16,575 nt of DNA from Gammaproteobacteria bacterium (GCA_018814965.1 JAHIYS010000188.1:1-16575); one strand, 5' to 3'; positions 1 to 6,961 are shown, counted from the stretch's first letter. Program-made: numbers and translations. Notes: generated by a model from the sequence alone, not told the origin.

Positions 1-25
1 CTCTACCAAGCTGAGCCACGCCCCG
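1..25 (-). tRNA. partial tRNA, probably tRNA-Pro (5' end; runs off the left edge)
   Basis: Read on the minus strand from base 25, the sequence begins CGGGGCG, a 7-nt acceptor strand. T8, a D-stem of GCTC, an AG...GG D-loop and the start of the returning D-stem GAG follow, so U8, G10, A14 and the GG pair fall in their usual places. A tRNA beginning with C1 followed by GGGG is typical of bacterial tRNA-Pro, where C1 pairs with G72. The anticodon, T arm and 3' end lie outside the window, so the isotype is inferred from the acceptor strand only. The tRNA call itself is fairly firm. Confidence 0.75.
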
Positions 26-39
26 TAATTTAGCTAATT

Positions 40-67
40 AATATAATCTTAAATACAGTAATTGCAA
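40..67 (-). promoter_or_regulatory. putative sigma70-type promoter for the tRNA
   Basis: On the minus strand, TTGCAA (62-67) and TATATT (40-45) are separated by 16 nt. They match the -35 consensus at 4 of 6 and the -10 consensus at 5 of 6. Transcription would begin about 8 nt before the first base of the mature tRNA, a normal distance for a bacterial tRNA promoter. The surrounding DNA is very AT-rich, so chance matches are likely. The position relative to the tRNA is the best support. Confidence 0.45.
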
Positions 68-311
68 CATTCGATTAAAAACTAGACTAAAAAACTAAGC
101 CAATTAAAACACCTATAGAATAAAAATTTACAAACAAAAAATATTATTGAACAAAGAAAACTCTGTGTTACTTTATCATTTAAAATCAACTAGATATACA
201 AAAACACAGGTTAAATAAAGGGGATGCAAAAATAATAAATACTAGGTAAAATGAACGAGAAATTAGTATTTGACGCAAATATAAACTAAGAAAATTTATT
301 GGAGAAAAATC

Positions 312-788
312 ATGGCTCGAGGCGTAAATAAAGTAATATTGATCGGAAATCTTGGGAATGCCCCAGAAGTTAGATACACCCCTAGCGGTAGCGCAGTAGC
401 AACTGTCTCATTAGCCACAAGCGAAACCTGGAGAGATAAGCAATCCGGTGAACTTCAAGACCGCACCGAATGGCACCGAGTAGTCTTTTTTAATCGCTTA
501 GCCGAGATTGTAGGAGAATACTTACACAAAGGATCAAAAATCTATGTTGAAGGGGCTTTACGCACCAGAAAATGGCAAGATAAAAGCGGCCTAGAACGCT
601 ACACAACTGAAATCATTGCAAATGAAATGCATATGCTCGACAGCAAATCCAGCAGCAGCGGCGGCGAAAAGCAATCTACAAATTATCCACCACATCAAAC
701 GAGCAATACTACAAATGAAGGTCCTGTGTCATCGGGATCTCTTAATGATGCAACAACACCACCAATGGATGATGATATCCCTTTTTAA
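312..788 (+). CDS. ssb: single-stranded DNA-binding protein SSB
   Basis: This 158-residue protein coats single-stranded DNA in replication, recombination and repair. An OB-fold fills residues 4-110 and opens with VNKVILIGNLG. The stacking residues of E. coli SSB (W40, W54, F60, W88) fall at the same positions. A low-complexity Ser/Thr/Asn/Pro/Gly linker spans residues 111-151, and the protein ends in MDDDIPF, the acidic tip through which SSB recruits partner proteins. A GGAGA Shine-Dalgarno starts 11 nt before the ATG. It is the only complete plus-strand gene in the window and converges on the minus-strand gene at 1040-2112. The 286-nt AT-rich upstream region shows no convincing promoter and no LexA box. 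The identification is very secure. Confidence 0.98.
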   Translation: MARGVNKVILIGNLGNAPEVRYTPSGSAVATVSLATSETWRDKQSGELQDRTEWHRVVFFNRLAEIVGEYLHKGSKIYVEGALRTRKWQDKSGLERYTTEIIANEMHMLDSKSSSSGGEKQSTNYPPHQTSNTTNEGPVSSGSLNDATTPPMDDDIPF

Positions 789-806
789 TTCCTTATAATA
801 TCTCAT

Positions 807-846
807 ACAGACCCATATGATCTTTTATTGAATTATATGGGTCTGT
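807..846 (+). terminator. hairpin terminator after ssb
   Basis: A perfect 12-bp inverted repeat, ACAGACCCATAT (807-818) and ATATGGGTCTGT (835-846), encloses a 16-nt AT-rich loop and begins 18 nt after the ssb stop. Only GCTTT follows, so the U tract is weak. Termination is inferred mainly from the long stem and its position between convergent genes. It could also act on transcripts entering from the other side. Confidence 0.6.
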
Positions 847-1039
847 GCTTTAAAAAATTAAAAACACCTATTCGTATTAGTTAATGCGCTTATTATCATA
901 AATTTTTCAGCAATCACAATTATAAGCCTTTTAATAAGGCAAGAAAGATATTTTGCTATATATACCAAATAACTTCCTCTGCATTATTTCCTTAATCCAC
1001 TAACGATAATTGCTCGGCTCTCTCAGCATTACCCCATAA

Positions 1040-1311
1040 TCACGATACAAAACTCTCTACCGGCATGTCTTCTAAAACATTTTTAAAACTAAGATTCTTA
1101 GTATAGCCCTCAACAATATGGCCTAAAAATTTATTTATGACATCTGATACCAGACCATCAGTACCAATTAATTTCCTTTCAACTAGCCTTAACCTATAAT
1201 CATCATCAATCTGGTAAGATGGATCCTGAGACTTTTTCATCAATTCATTAAACAATACTGTATCGTTATTTTTAACCATCTCATATAAATTAAAAATCCT
1301 GTTAAATAAAC
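1040..1311 (-). pseudogene. 3' part of the frameshifted repeat protein gene
   Basis: This frame continues the protein at 1240-2112 after an apparent one-base loss near 1311-1317. If read through, it gives GLFNRIFNLYE and then the 79 residues that begin MVKNND and end VESFVS. Residues 7-44 of that 79-residue stretch resemble residues 171-208 of the upstream frame: 14 of 38 are identical, including KK, P, Y, DD, Y, RLV and DG. It therefore looks like the second copy of an internal repeat in one protein. The in-frame ATG at 1279 has no clear Shine-Dalgarno, so independent translation is doubtful. Function is unknown. Confidence 0.6.
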
Positions 1312-2112
1312 CTCCTCTTCACTTTGATCATAGACAAACTCCACGAGAGCATAAGGACCAGAGGAAGAACGCTTCTCCTTACCCTTTCCCATCCCAGAAA
1401 AAAATGCGCTTTCTTTACCCTGACCTAGTACATTTAAAACATCTAATTGAGCTTCGAATTTTGGCACTCCTATCTTGAGATATGAAAAAATCTCCCCATC
1501 AAGCGTCATAATATTCATCGCAACCAATCTTTCTTTATAGCTATCATCCATTGTATAATCTGGATTCTTGCACTTTTTTATAAACTCCGAAAGCAGCATT
1601 TCCTGATCATCTGGCTGATATAGTACGTTATATATAAATGTTGCTCCCGCATCTGACATAACATTTATCATCCTCTTTACATTTACATATGGGATCATTT
1701 TTAAAAGAGCACTCTCTTGCAGCTTAGATAAACCAACTTTTCTGATTTCATCAATGCTTTTACCTTCTCGTAGCATACCAACCGCTTCCTCTGCTGCATT
1801 ATCACCGTTAAGATTATTATAAAATAAAGATTCAATCTCATTTTTATCCCCTTTTGCCAAAACACTAATTTTTAGCTCTTTGCCATAAAGTCTATCAATA
1901 GTATTTCCAACCAAGGATTGAGCCTCCTCTTTAGTCAACATTACATCACTATATATTTCCCACTCTGCTGCACTAACTGGTTGCGCTCGCGCATATAGCG
2001 CTTGAATCAACTCAACAGGATCGATCCCAGCCACATCAATCTTCTTTGCATAACAACCAAAAGGAAAAGATAGAAAAACCAAAAGCACAAAAACCAATTT
2101 ATTTTTTATCAT
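1240..2112 (-). CDS. exported protein of unknown function, apparently frameshifted near its C-terminus
   Basis: I do not recognise a family. The 290-residue frame starts with a signal peptide: basic MIKNK, a hydrophobic core over residues 6-19, then GCYA and KK. Export through Sec with cleavage near residue 22 is likely. The start has a good Shine-Dalgarno (AGGAGA at 2120-2125). The rest is hydrophilic and mostly helix-like, with no visible catalytic motif. Residues 171-208 form a repeat unit with NPDY, DD, RLV and DG. The last 23 residues (from V268) look like out-of-frame translation, because the matching second repeat lies in the -1 frame. Restoring one base near 1311-1317 would give about 357 residues. 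The gene stands alone between ssb and the ribosomal cluster and is probably accessory. Recent inactivation or a sequencing error could both explain the break. Confidence 0.65.
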   Translation of the reverse strand: MIKNKLVFVLLVFLSFPFGCYAKKIDVAGIDPVELIQALYARAQPVSAAEWEIYSDVMLTKEEAQSLVGNTIDRLYGKELKISVLAKGDKNEIESLFYNNLNGDNAAEEAVGMLREGKSIDEIRKVGLSKLQESALLKMIPYVNVKRMINVMSDAGATFIYNVLYQPDDQEMLLSEFIKKCKNPDYTMDDSYKERLVAMNIMTLDGEIFSYLKIGVPKFEAQLDVLNVLGQGKESAFFSGMGKGKEKRSSSGPYALVEFVYDQSEEEVYLTGFLIYMRWLKITIQYCLMN

Positions 2113-2190
2113 ATAAAAATCTCCTAAATAACCATATACGTAGATACTGGAATCTGAGTAAAAATTGTTATTGCAAACTTACGAATAAAA

Positions 2191-2220
2191 GATTGCTTCG
2201 TTACGCTACGCTCGCGATAA
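2191..2220. repeat. degenerate palindromic repeat (REP-like)
   Basis: The plus strand reads GATTGCTTCG, TTACGCTACG, CTCGCGATAA. The minus strand therefore contains GCGAGCGTAGCG and then CGAAGCAATC. From memory, this resembles a short dispersed palindrome of the form ATTGCGAGCG...CGAAGCAATC found in many bacterial genomes. The copy has a TAA insertion and a G in place of A in the outer stem. A related copy lies at 7081-7113. It sits between the terminator of the ribosomal cluster and the 1240-2112 gene, about 80 nt upstream of that gene's start. Confidence 0.5.
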
Positions 2221-2256
2221 TAGCAAAAAACTTTTGTTGCAACAGCTCCAAAATAC

Positions 2257-2284
2257 AAATGGCTCCACTTAGGAGCCATTTTTT
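2257..2284 (-). terminator. hairpin terminator beyond rplQ, possibly bidirectional
   Basis: The arms AAATGGCTCC (2257-2266) and GGAGCCATTT (2272-2281) pair perfectly around the loop ACTTA. On the minus strand the stem starts about 25 nt after the rplQ stop and is followed by ATTTGTATTTT, a modest U tract that closes the alpha operon. On the plus strand it is followed by six Ts, so it could also stop transcripts running the other way. Confidence 0.8.
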
Positions 2285-2307
2285 AAATTTCAATCTTTGA
2301 ATCTATT

Positions 2308-2685
2308 TTATTTTGCGCCGTCTTTCTCTGGACGATCGACTAATTCAACATAAGCTACAGGAGCCTTATCACCAGCTCTAAAACCAGCCTTAATAATCCG
2401 CAAATAACCACCTGGACGAGTTTTGTATCTAGGACCTAAAATAGCAAATAGTTTTCCTACTGCTGCATCATCACGTAACCGACTAAAAGCTAACCGTCTA
2501 TGCGCTACAGAATCAACTTTTGCTAAAGTAATTAATGGTTCGGCTACTAAGCGTAGCTCTTTAGCTTTAGCCACGGTTGTTTTAATAAGCTCTTTTTTAA
2601 ATAACGAAGCAGACATGTTTTTAAACATGGCTTTTCTATGACTACTGTTACGACTTAAACCTCTACCGCTATTACGATGGCGCAT
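2308..2685 (-). CDS. rplQ: 50S ribosomal protein L17
   Basis: This 125-residue protein (127 in E. coli) binds 23S rRNA near the exit-tunnel side of the large subunit. The N-terminus MRHRNSGRGLSRNSSHRKAM is the family signature. It is followed by the conserved helix LFKKELIKTTVAKAKELR and by the core around LFAILGPRYKTRPGGYLRI. It is the last gene of the alpha operon, 37 nt after rpoA, and a hairpin terminator follows. Nothing unusual is visible. Confidence 0.98.
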   Translation of the reverse strand: MRHRNSGRGLSRNSSHRKAMFKNMSASLFKKELIKTTVAKAKELRLVAEPLITLAKVDSVAHRRLAFSRLRDDAAVGKLFAILGPRYKTRPGGYLRIIKAGFRAGDKAPVAYVELVDRPEKDGAK

Positions 2686-2722
2686 AAATTACCTATAACA
2701 ATTAATTTAGTATAATCCCCTC

Positions 2723-3769
2723 TTAATCAACCCTATCGACGCTAATTTCCTCTTCTTCTAACTCATCTAACTCAGGCTCAATTTTAGGCAACTCTAAACC
2801 TGCTGGCGGCCAACCTTCTATCCTCATGCCTAAAGACAAACCACGTGTAGCAAGAACTGTCTTAATCTCATTCAATGATTTTTTACCAAGATTTGGGGTC
2901 CTCAGTAATCCGTTTTCATCACGCTGTACTAGATCACCTATAAAGAAAATATTCTCACCCTTAAGACAATTAGCAGAACGCACTGTAAGTTCTAAATCAT
3001 CTACTGGCCTAAGCAATAATGGATTCATCTCATCAGTTTTTTCTTCAACCTTAGGCTCTTCAGATTTTCTTAGCTCAACAAAAGCTTCTAATTGATGATG
3101 TAATATAGTAGCGCTGGTACGAATAGCTTCCTCTGGATCTAAAGTACCATTTGTTTCTATATTAATAACTAGTTTGTCAAGATCGGTTCTCTTTTCTACA
3201 CGAGCATTCTCAACATGACAAGATACTTGGTGTACCGGGCTAAAAGAAGCATCAATCAATAATTGACCAACCACTCGACCCTTTTCTTCGTCTAATACGC
3301 GTACATTAGCTGGTTGATAACCACGCCCTAATGCTACTGTAATACGCATACCAAGCTTACCACCCTTAACAATATGCGCTATAACATGATCCGGATTCAT
3401 AATCTCAACATCATGATCTAATTTAATATCACCAGCTGTTACTGGTCCTTGAGTATCTTTATTAAGTTCAAGGACTACTTCACGACGATCATGCATCTTG
3501 AAGGAAACACCCTTTAAATTCAATAAAATATCTACTACATCTTCTCGTATCCCTTCAATGGTACTATATTCATGTAATACGCCGTCAATTTGCACTGCGG
3601 TTGCAGCAGCACCTTCCATCGAAGACAATAGGATACGACGTAAAGCATTACCCAACGTATATCCAAAACCGCGCTCAAAAGGCTCAAGAACAATCTCGGC
3701 TTTAGTTGCGCTAATTTTTTTAACGTGAATTACGCGTGGTGTTAAAAAACTATGATAAATGTCCTGCAT
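2723..3769 (-). CDS. rpoA: DNA-directed RNA polymerase subunit alpha
   Basis: The alpha subunit nucleates RNA polymerase assembly and contacts promoter UP elements and activators. The N-terminal assembly domain (about residues 1-235) contains GFGYTLGNALRRILLSS at 35-51. A short acidic linker leads to the C-terminal domain (about 257-323), where VRSANCLK carries R264, equivalent to E. coli R265, the key DNA contact. At 348 residues it is 19 longer than E. coli RpoA. The excess is mostly a tail after WPPAG that is rich in Glu and Asp (about 325-348). The start lies 10 nt after rpsD, and AAGAGG serves as Shine-Dalgarno. The identification is secure. The role of the tail is unknown. Confidence 0.98.
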   Translation of the reverse strand: MQDIYHSFLTPRVIHVKKISATKAEIVLEPFERGFGYTLGNALRRILLSSMEGAAATAVQIDGVLHEYSTIEGIREDVVDILLNLKGVSFKMHDRREVVLELNKDTQGPVTAGDIKLDHDVEIMNPDHVIAHIVKGGKLGMRITVALGRGYQPANVRVLDEEKGRVVGQLLIDASFSPVHQVSCHVENARVEKRTDLDKLVINIETNGTLDPEEAIRTSATILHHQLEAFVELRKSEEPKVEEKTDEMNPLLLRPVDDLELTVRSANCLKGENIFFIGDLVQRDENGLLRTPNLGKKSLNEIKTVLATRGLSLGMRIEGWPPAGLELPKIEPELDELEEEEISVDRVD

Positions 3770-3779
3770 TCTAGCCTCT

Positions 3780-4400
3780 TTATTTTGAGTATAACTCTAC
3801 TACTAAATGAACTTTAAATTCTGGTGGAAACTCGCTAGCATCTGGATAACGCTTAAATACACCCGTCATCTTTTTATTATCTACTAACAACCACTCTGGT
3901 ATTATCGCTCTTCCAGCAACATCTATCGCATTAGCGATTCTATCTTGCTTCTTACTTTTTTCTTTAATTCCAATCTCATCATCAATCGCAACCAAATAAG
4001 ATGGGATGTTAACCACCCTACCATTAACGGTTACAGATTTGTGATTTACCAGCTGTCTGGCTTCTGCTCGAGTAAGAGCAAATCCTAAACGGTATACCAC
4101 ATTATCCAATCTAGACTCTAATAAACAGATTAAATTCTCACCACTAGAGCCTTTGCGACTATCAGCTTTTTTATAATAATTATGGAATTGTTTCTCCAAA
4201 ATTCCATAATAACGCTTAATCAACTGCTTCATGCGCAACTGAACACTGTAATCAGTTGCCCTGCTCTTACGATCACCAAACTGCCCAGGAGGAACACTAG
4301 CCTTGCATTTTGAATCTAAAGAGCGCGCTCTACTTTTAAGCTGTAAATCGACCCCTTCTCGACGTGACAGGCGACATTTTGGACCAATATATTTTGCCAT
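3780..4400 (-). CDS. rpsD: 30S ribosomal protein S4
   Basis: S4 is a primary 16S rRNA binder that starts assembly of the 30S body. In E. coli it also represses the alpha operon. The 206 residues match the E. coli length. The N-terminal part MAKYIGPKCRLSRREG carries none of the zinc cysteine cluster seen in some S4s. An S4 RNA-binding domain around residues 98-160 includes ESRLDNVVYRLGFALTRAEA and VNHKSVTVNG. The C-terminus ends VVELYSK, as is usual. A GAGG lies 10 nt before the ATG. The 81-nt gap to rpsK is longer than usual but shows no clear signal. Confidence 0.98.
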   Translation of the reverse strand: MAKYIGPKCRLSRREGVDLQLKSRARSLDSKCKASVPPGQFGDRKSRATDYSVQLRMKQLIKRYYGILEKQFHNYYKKADSRKGSSGENLICLLESRLDNVVYRLGFALTRAEARQLVNHKSVTVNGRVVNIPSYLVAIDDEIGIKEKSKKQDRIANAIDVAGRAIIPEWLLVDNKKMTGVFKRYPDASEFPPEFKVHLVVELYSK

Positions 4401-4481
4401 CTAATAAATCCTCTAAATCAAAATAAACCATAAAATGTTGTTTTGGACTAACCGTGAATCTCTATCTCTAAAACCAGTAAA

Positions 4482-4874
4482 TTAAAATCTTCTTCTTTTT
4501 CTTGGACGACACCCATTATGAGGCAATGGGGTTTTATCTGTAATATTAGCTATTTTAAATCCCAAAGCATTAAGCGATCTACCAGCAGAGTCTCTCCCTG
4601 GGCCAGGACCTTTAACGTAAAGCTCTAAATTTTTAACCCCATACTCCCTAATAATAGTACCCACCTTTTCAGCTGCTACCTGAGCAGCAAATGGGGTGCT
4701 TTTACGTGAGCCTTTAAAACCACAAGTACCAGCAGATGACCAAGCTAAAACATTTCCTGCCCTATCTGTAATAGTAATAATAGTATTGTTAAAAGATGCA
4801 CTAATATGAGCTATCGCATCAGTAATATTTAGCTTTACCTTTTTTTTGGTAGCTGGTCTAGAACGTGTTGTCAT
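4482..4874 (-). CDS. rpsK: 30S ribosomal protein S11
   Basis: S11 forms part of the 30S platform near the mRNA E site. The 130 residues include the family core ITDAIAHISASFNNTIITIT and the glycine-rich GPGPGRDSAGRSLNALGF. The end PHNGCRPRKRRRF contains the conserved Asn-Gly (N120-G121) that is converted to isoaspartate in E. coli S11. An AGGA Shine-Dalgarno lies about 11 nt before the ATG. It is the second gene of the alpha group, separated from rpsM by 108 nt that hold a small hairpin. Confidence 0.98.
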   Translation of the reverse strand: MTTRSRPATKKKVKLNITDAIAHISASFNNTIITITDRAGNVLAWSSAGTCGFKGSRKSTPFAAQVAAEKVGTIIREYGVKNLELYVKGPGPGRDSAGRSLNALGFKIANITDKTPLPHNGCRPRKRRRF

Positions 4875-4946
4875 AAATAAAAAATCCTAATGTTTAACTG
4901 TTTGACTATGCCCAAGAAAATACCATCCTCAAGCTTGTCCAATTGT

Positions 4947-4966
4947 CCTCACCTTACTCTGTGAGG
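4947..4966 (-). other. small hairpin in the rpsM-rpsK gap
   Basis: CCTCAC (4947-4952) and GTGAGG (4961-4966) form a 6-bp GC-rich stem with an 8-nt loop in the mRNA leader of rpsK. No U tract follows, so it is not a standard terminator. It might shape translation, act as a processing site or attenuate transcription. No function can be assigned from sequence alone. Confidence 0.3.
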
Positions 4967-4982
4967 GATATAAATTTAAATT

Positions 4983-5363
4983 TTAACCCTTAGCAGGAGA
5001 CTTAGCCATAGTTACAGCCCCCTTTCTCTTACCCTTACGGGTACGAGCATTAGTTCTGGTGCGCTGACCACGAACTGGCAAACCACGACGATGACGTACT
5101 CCTCGATAACAACCTAAATCCATAAGCCGCTTAATGCTCATAGCAACTTCACGACGTAAATCACCTTCGATAATAAACTTAGCTACTTGAGCACGTATAT
5201 TTTCGACCTCAGCGTCGGTCAGATCCTTAATTTTGCGTGATGGTTCTACTTTTGCTAACTCACAAATAGCCAACGCACGCGCCCTACCAATACCATAAAT
5301 GGAGGTCAGTGCAATCACAGTATGCTTCTGCACCGGAACATTTATACCAGCTATACGCGCCAT
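4983..5363 (-). CDS. rpsM: 30S ribosomal protein S13
   Basis: S13 sits in the head of the small subunit and contacts the P-site tRNA and the inter-subunit bridges. The 126 residues begin MARIAGINVPVQKHTVIALT, followed by YGIGRARAL, the helix-two-turn-helix segment and the basic tail motif RHRRGLPVRGQRTRTNARTR. The C-terminus (KGKRKGAVTMAKSPAKG) makes it 8 residues longer than the E. coli protein, which is common. A GGAGT Shine-Dalgarno precedes the ATG. It is the first gene of the alpha group, and its 166-nt leader is where S4 feedback acts in E. coli. Confidence 0.98.
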   Translation of the reverse strand: MARIAGINVPVQKHTVIALTSIYGIGRARALAICELAKVEPSRKIKDLTDAEVENIRAQVAKFIIEGDLRREVAMSIKRLMDLGCYRGVRHRRGLPVRGQRTRTNARTRKGKRKGAVTMAKSPAKG

Positions 5364-5392
5364 TAAAATACTCCAACTTTATATTTTTATAT

Positions 5393-5414
5393 CCCTTTTA
5401 ATAACACAAAAGGG
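5393..5414 (-). promoter_or_regulatory. hairpin in the rpsM leader, candidate S4-response element
   Basis: CCCTTTT (5393-5399) and AAAAGGG (5408-5414) form a perfect 7-bp stem with an 8-nt loop, about 30 nt upstream of the rpsM ATG. In E. coli, S4 represses the alpha operon by binding a pseudoknot at this place. The location fits, but I could not identify the pseudoknot pairing. The assignment is inference. Confidence 0.3.
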
Positions 5415-5447
5415 TCAACAGAATACCTTTAAATAAAACAAAAATCA

Positions 5448-5453
5448 ATTATA
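5448..5453 (-). promoter_or_regulatory. possible internal alpha-operon promoter (-10 hexamer)
   Basis: On the minus strand a perfect TATAAT lies in the middle of the rpmJ-rpsM gap, about 85 nt upstream of the rpsM start. No good -35 lies at the right distance: the hexamers 16-17 nt upstream are TGAATT and ATGAAT. A second candidate downstream pairs TTGATT with TATTCT at 17 nt. E. coli has an internal promoter at the equivalent place, so one is plausible here, though in AT-rich DNA the match could be chance. Confidence 0.25.
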
Positions 5454-5529
5454 TGCCGTTTTCCTAGCAAATTCATTCTCTCAACCGCCTCCGTTACCAG
5501 CATTGCTCATAACTTAATTAGCGGCGAGA

Positions 5530-5643
5530 CTAACCTTGTCGCTGCTTATGTCGAGCTTCTTTGCAAATAATACGAACCACGCCTTTACGACGCACTACTT
5601 TGCAATGACGACACATTTTTTTAACTGATGCTCTAACTTTCAT
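5530..5643 (-). CDS. rpmJ: 50S ribosomal protein L36
   Basis: This 37-residue protein stabilises 23S rRNA near the peptidyl-transferase side of the large subunit. It reads MKVRASVKKMCRHCKVV, RRKGVVRIICKEARHKQRQG. The zinc-ribbon ligands C11, C14, C27 and H32 are all present, so this is the zinc-binding form. The ending HKQRQG is the family signature. It lies 4 nt after the secY stop, its usual place at the end of the spc genes. It was found by direct translation, being shorter than a normal ORF cut-off. Confidence 0.97.
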   Translation of the reverse strand: MKVRASVKKMCRHCKVVRRKGVVRIICKEARHKQRQG

Positions 5644-5647
5644 AACC

Positions 5648-6961
5648 CTACCCTATCATCATTCCACCACCTTTTAGGCGGTTTTTTTTCATTATAGAAT
5701 CATACTGATGAGATACCAAATGCGCTTGCACTTGAGACATAAAATCCATCAATACCACAACCACGATTAAAAGCGATGTACCACCAAAATAAAGTGGCAT
5801 ATGCCATATAGCTATTAATATATTCGGCATTAAAGAGATCAAAGTAATATAAACCGCTCCAAAAAAAGTCAAACGGGTTATAACCAAATCGATATAAGAA
5901 GCGGTATTCTCACCAGGTCTAATCCCAGGAATAAATGCTCCTGACTTCTTTAAATTATCCGCTATTTCTCTGGGGCTAAATACAAGTGCCGTATAAAAAT
6001 AACAGAAAAATACAATAGCTGCAGAAAAACATACTAAATACAATGGTTGTCCAGCAGACAAATAGTAGCTAACTTGGTTCAACCACTCCATCCCCTTTAT
6101 ACGCCCGAAAAATTGAGCCAAAGTCGCTGGAAATAAAATTATACTAGAAGCAAAAATAGGAGGGATTACCCCAGCCATATTTAACTTCAGCGGCAAATTA
6201 CTATTTTGTGCACTATAGAGCATCCTACCAACTTGACGTTTGGCATAGTTAACCGTAATCCGCCTTTGACCACGCTCTATAAAAACCACAATACCTGTAA
6301 CTAATATAATTAATGCAATCAGTAAAAACAAAGAGATAACTTGCATCTGCCCTTGTCGAACTTGTCCCATAACTTGAGCTATAGCAGCAGGGAAACGTGA
6401 TACAATTCCCGCAAAAATTATCATCGAAATACCATTGCCAACACCACGCTCAGTCATCTGCTCACCAAGCCACATCAGAAACATGGTCCCAGCAGTAAGA
6501 GTAACTGTAGCTACAAAATAAAAATAAGCACCTGGAATCAAAGCAATCCCTGAGCTAGCAAGCCATTTAGAAATACCAAACGCTTGAAAAACTGCCAAGA
6601 GCAGCGTCCCATACCTCGTATATTGATTAATTTTATGTCTGCCGCTAGCGCCCTCTTTCTTCAATTGGTCTAATGCTGGCAATATCGAAGTAAACAATTG
6701 CACAATAATAGATGAAGAAATGTATGGCATTACTCCTAAAGCAAAAATAGTTAGCTTCTCTAGAGCGCCTCCAGAAAATACATTAAACAAACCCAAGATC
6801 CCACCTTTATTCTGATTCATTAAATCAGCTAATCGTTGAGGATCCAAACCAGGAACTGGTATATGAGAGCCTAGTCTATATATAAAAAGGCCGAGCAACA
6901 AAAACAGCAATCGCTGTTTAAGCTCACTCAATCCACCTTTTTTTGGTCCTTTTTGCAACAT
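5648..6961 (-). CDS. secY: Sec translocase channel subunit SecY
   Basis: SecY forms the protein-conducting channel in the inner membrane with SecE and SecG, and is driven by SecA or the ribosome. The 437 residues (443 in E. coli) show about ten hydrophobic segments. Family landmarks include YRLGSHIPVPG (24-34), FSGGALEKLTIFALGVMPYI, a TERGVGNGISMIIFAGI stretch, and the cytoplasmic loop GQRRITVNYAKRQVG. The C-terminal tail is short and basic-glycine rich. The Shine-Dalgarno (AAGAG) is weak. A long 214-nt leader containing a degenerate repeat separates secY from rplO, whereas most bacteria keep these genes almost adjacent. The identification is secure. Confidence 0.98.
   Translation of the reverse strand: MLQKGPKKGGLSELKQRLLFLLLGLFIYRLGSHIPVPGLDPQRLADLMNQNKGGILGLFNVFSGGALEKLTIFALGVMPYISSSIIVQLFTSILPALDQLKKEGASGRHKINQYTRYGTLLLAVFQAFGISKWLASSGIALIPGAYFYFVATVTLTAGTMFLMWLGEQMTERGVGNGISMIIFAGIVSRFPAAIAQVMGQVRQGQMQVISLFLLIALIILVTGIVVFIERGQRRITVNYAKRQVGRMLYSAQNSNLPLKLNMAGVIPPIFASSIILFPATLAQFFGRIKGMEWLNQVSYYLSAGQPLYLVCFSAAIVFFCYFYTALVFSPREIADNLKKSGAFIPGIRPGENTASYIDLVITRLTFFGAVYITLISLMPNILIAIWHMPLYFGGTSLLIVVVVLMDFMSQVQAHLVSHQYDSIMKKNRLKGGGMMIG

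Noticed and set aside
26..311. LexA (SOS) box or strong promoter before ssb
   Set aside because: No CTGT-N8-ACAG palindrome was found. Hexamers such as TTGACG at 270-275 have no good partner at 16-18 nt.
926..940. Hairpin GCCTT...AAGGC as terminator of the unknown exported-protein gene
   Set aside because: Only a 5-bp stem with no U tract on the minus strand, and 100 nt from the stop codon. Too weak to call.
1240..1318. Programmed -1 frameshift in the repeat protein
   Set aside because: No X-XXY-YYZ slippery heptamer is in frame in the overlap. The T5 and A5 runs are too short for convincing slippage. Simple base loss explains the data.
2052..2058. Possible lipoprotein box (PFGC) in the exported protein
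   Set aside because: The -3 and -2 residues (P, F) do not fit a lipobox, and YAKK follows, which suits signal peptidase I cleavage better.
2046..2300. Plus-strand ORF of 84 codons over the terminator region
   Set aside because: It overlaps the signal-peptide coding region of the minus-strand gene, the repeat and the terminator. It has no Shine-Dalgarno and a composition unlike a protein.
2826..3728. Plus-strand ORFs antisense to rpoA (and similar ones over rpsC, rplB, rplD and others)
   Set aside because: They are shadow frames of highly conserved ribosomal and polymerase genes, with no Shine-Dalgarno or recognisable domains.
5482..5511. Nine-codon frame MSNAGNGGG in the rpmJ-rpsM gap
   Set aside because: There is no Shine-Dalgarno and the frame is too short to distinguish from chance.
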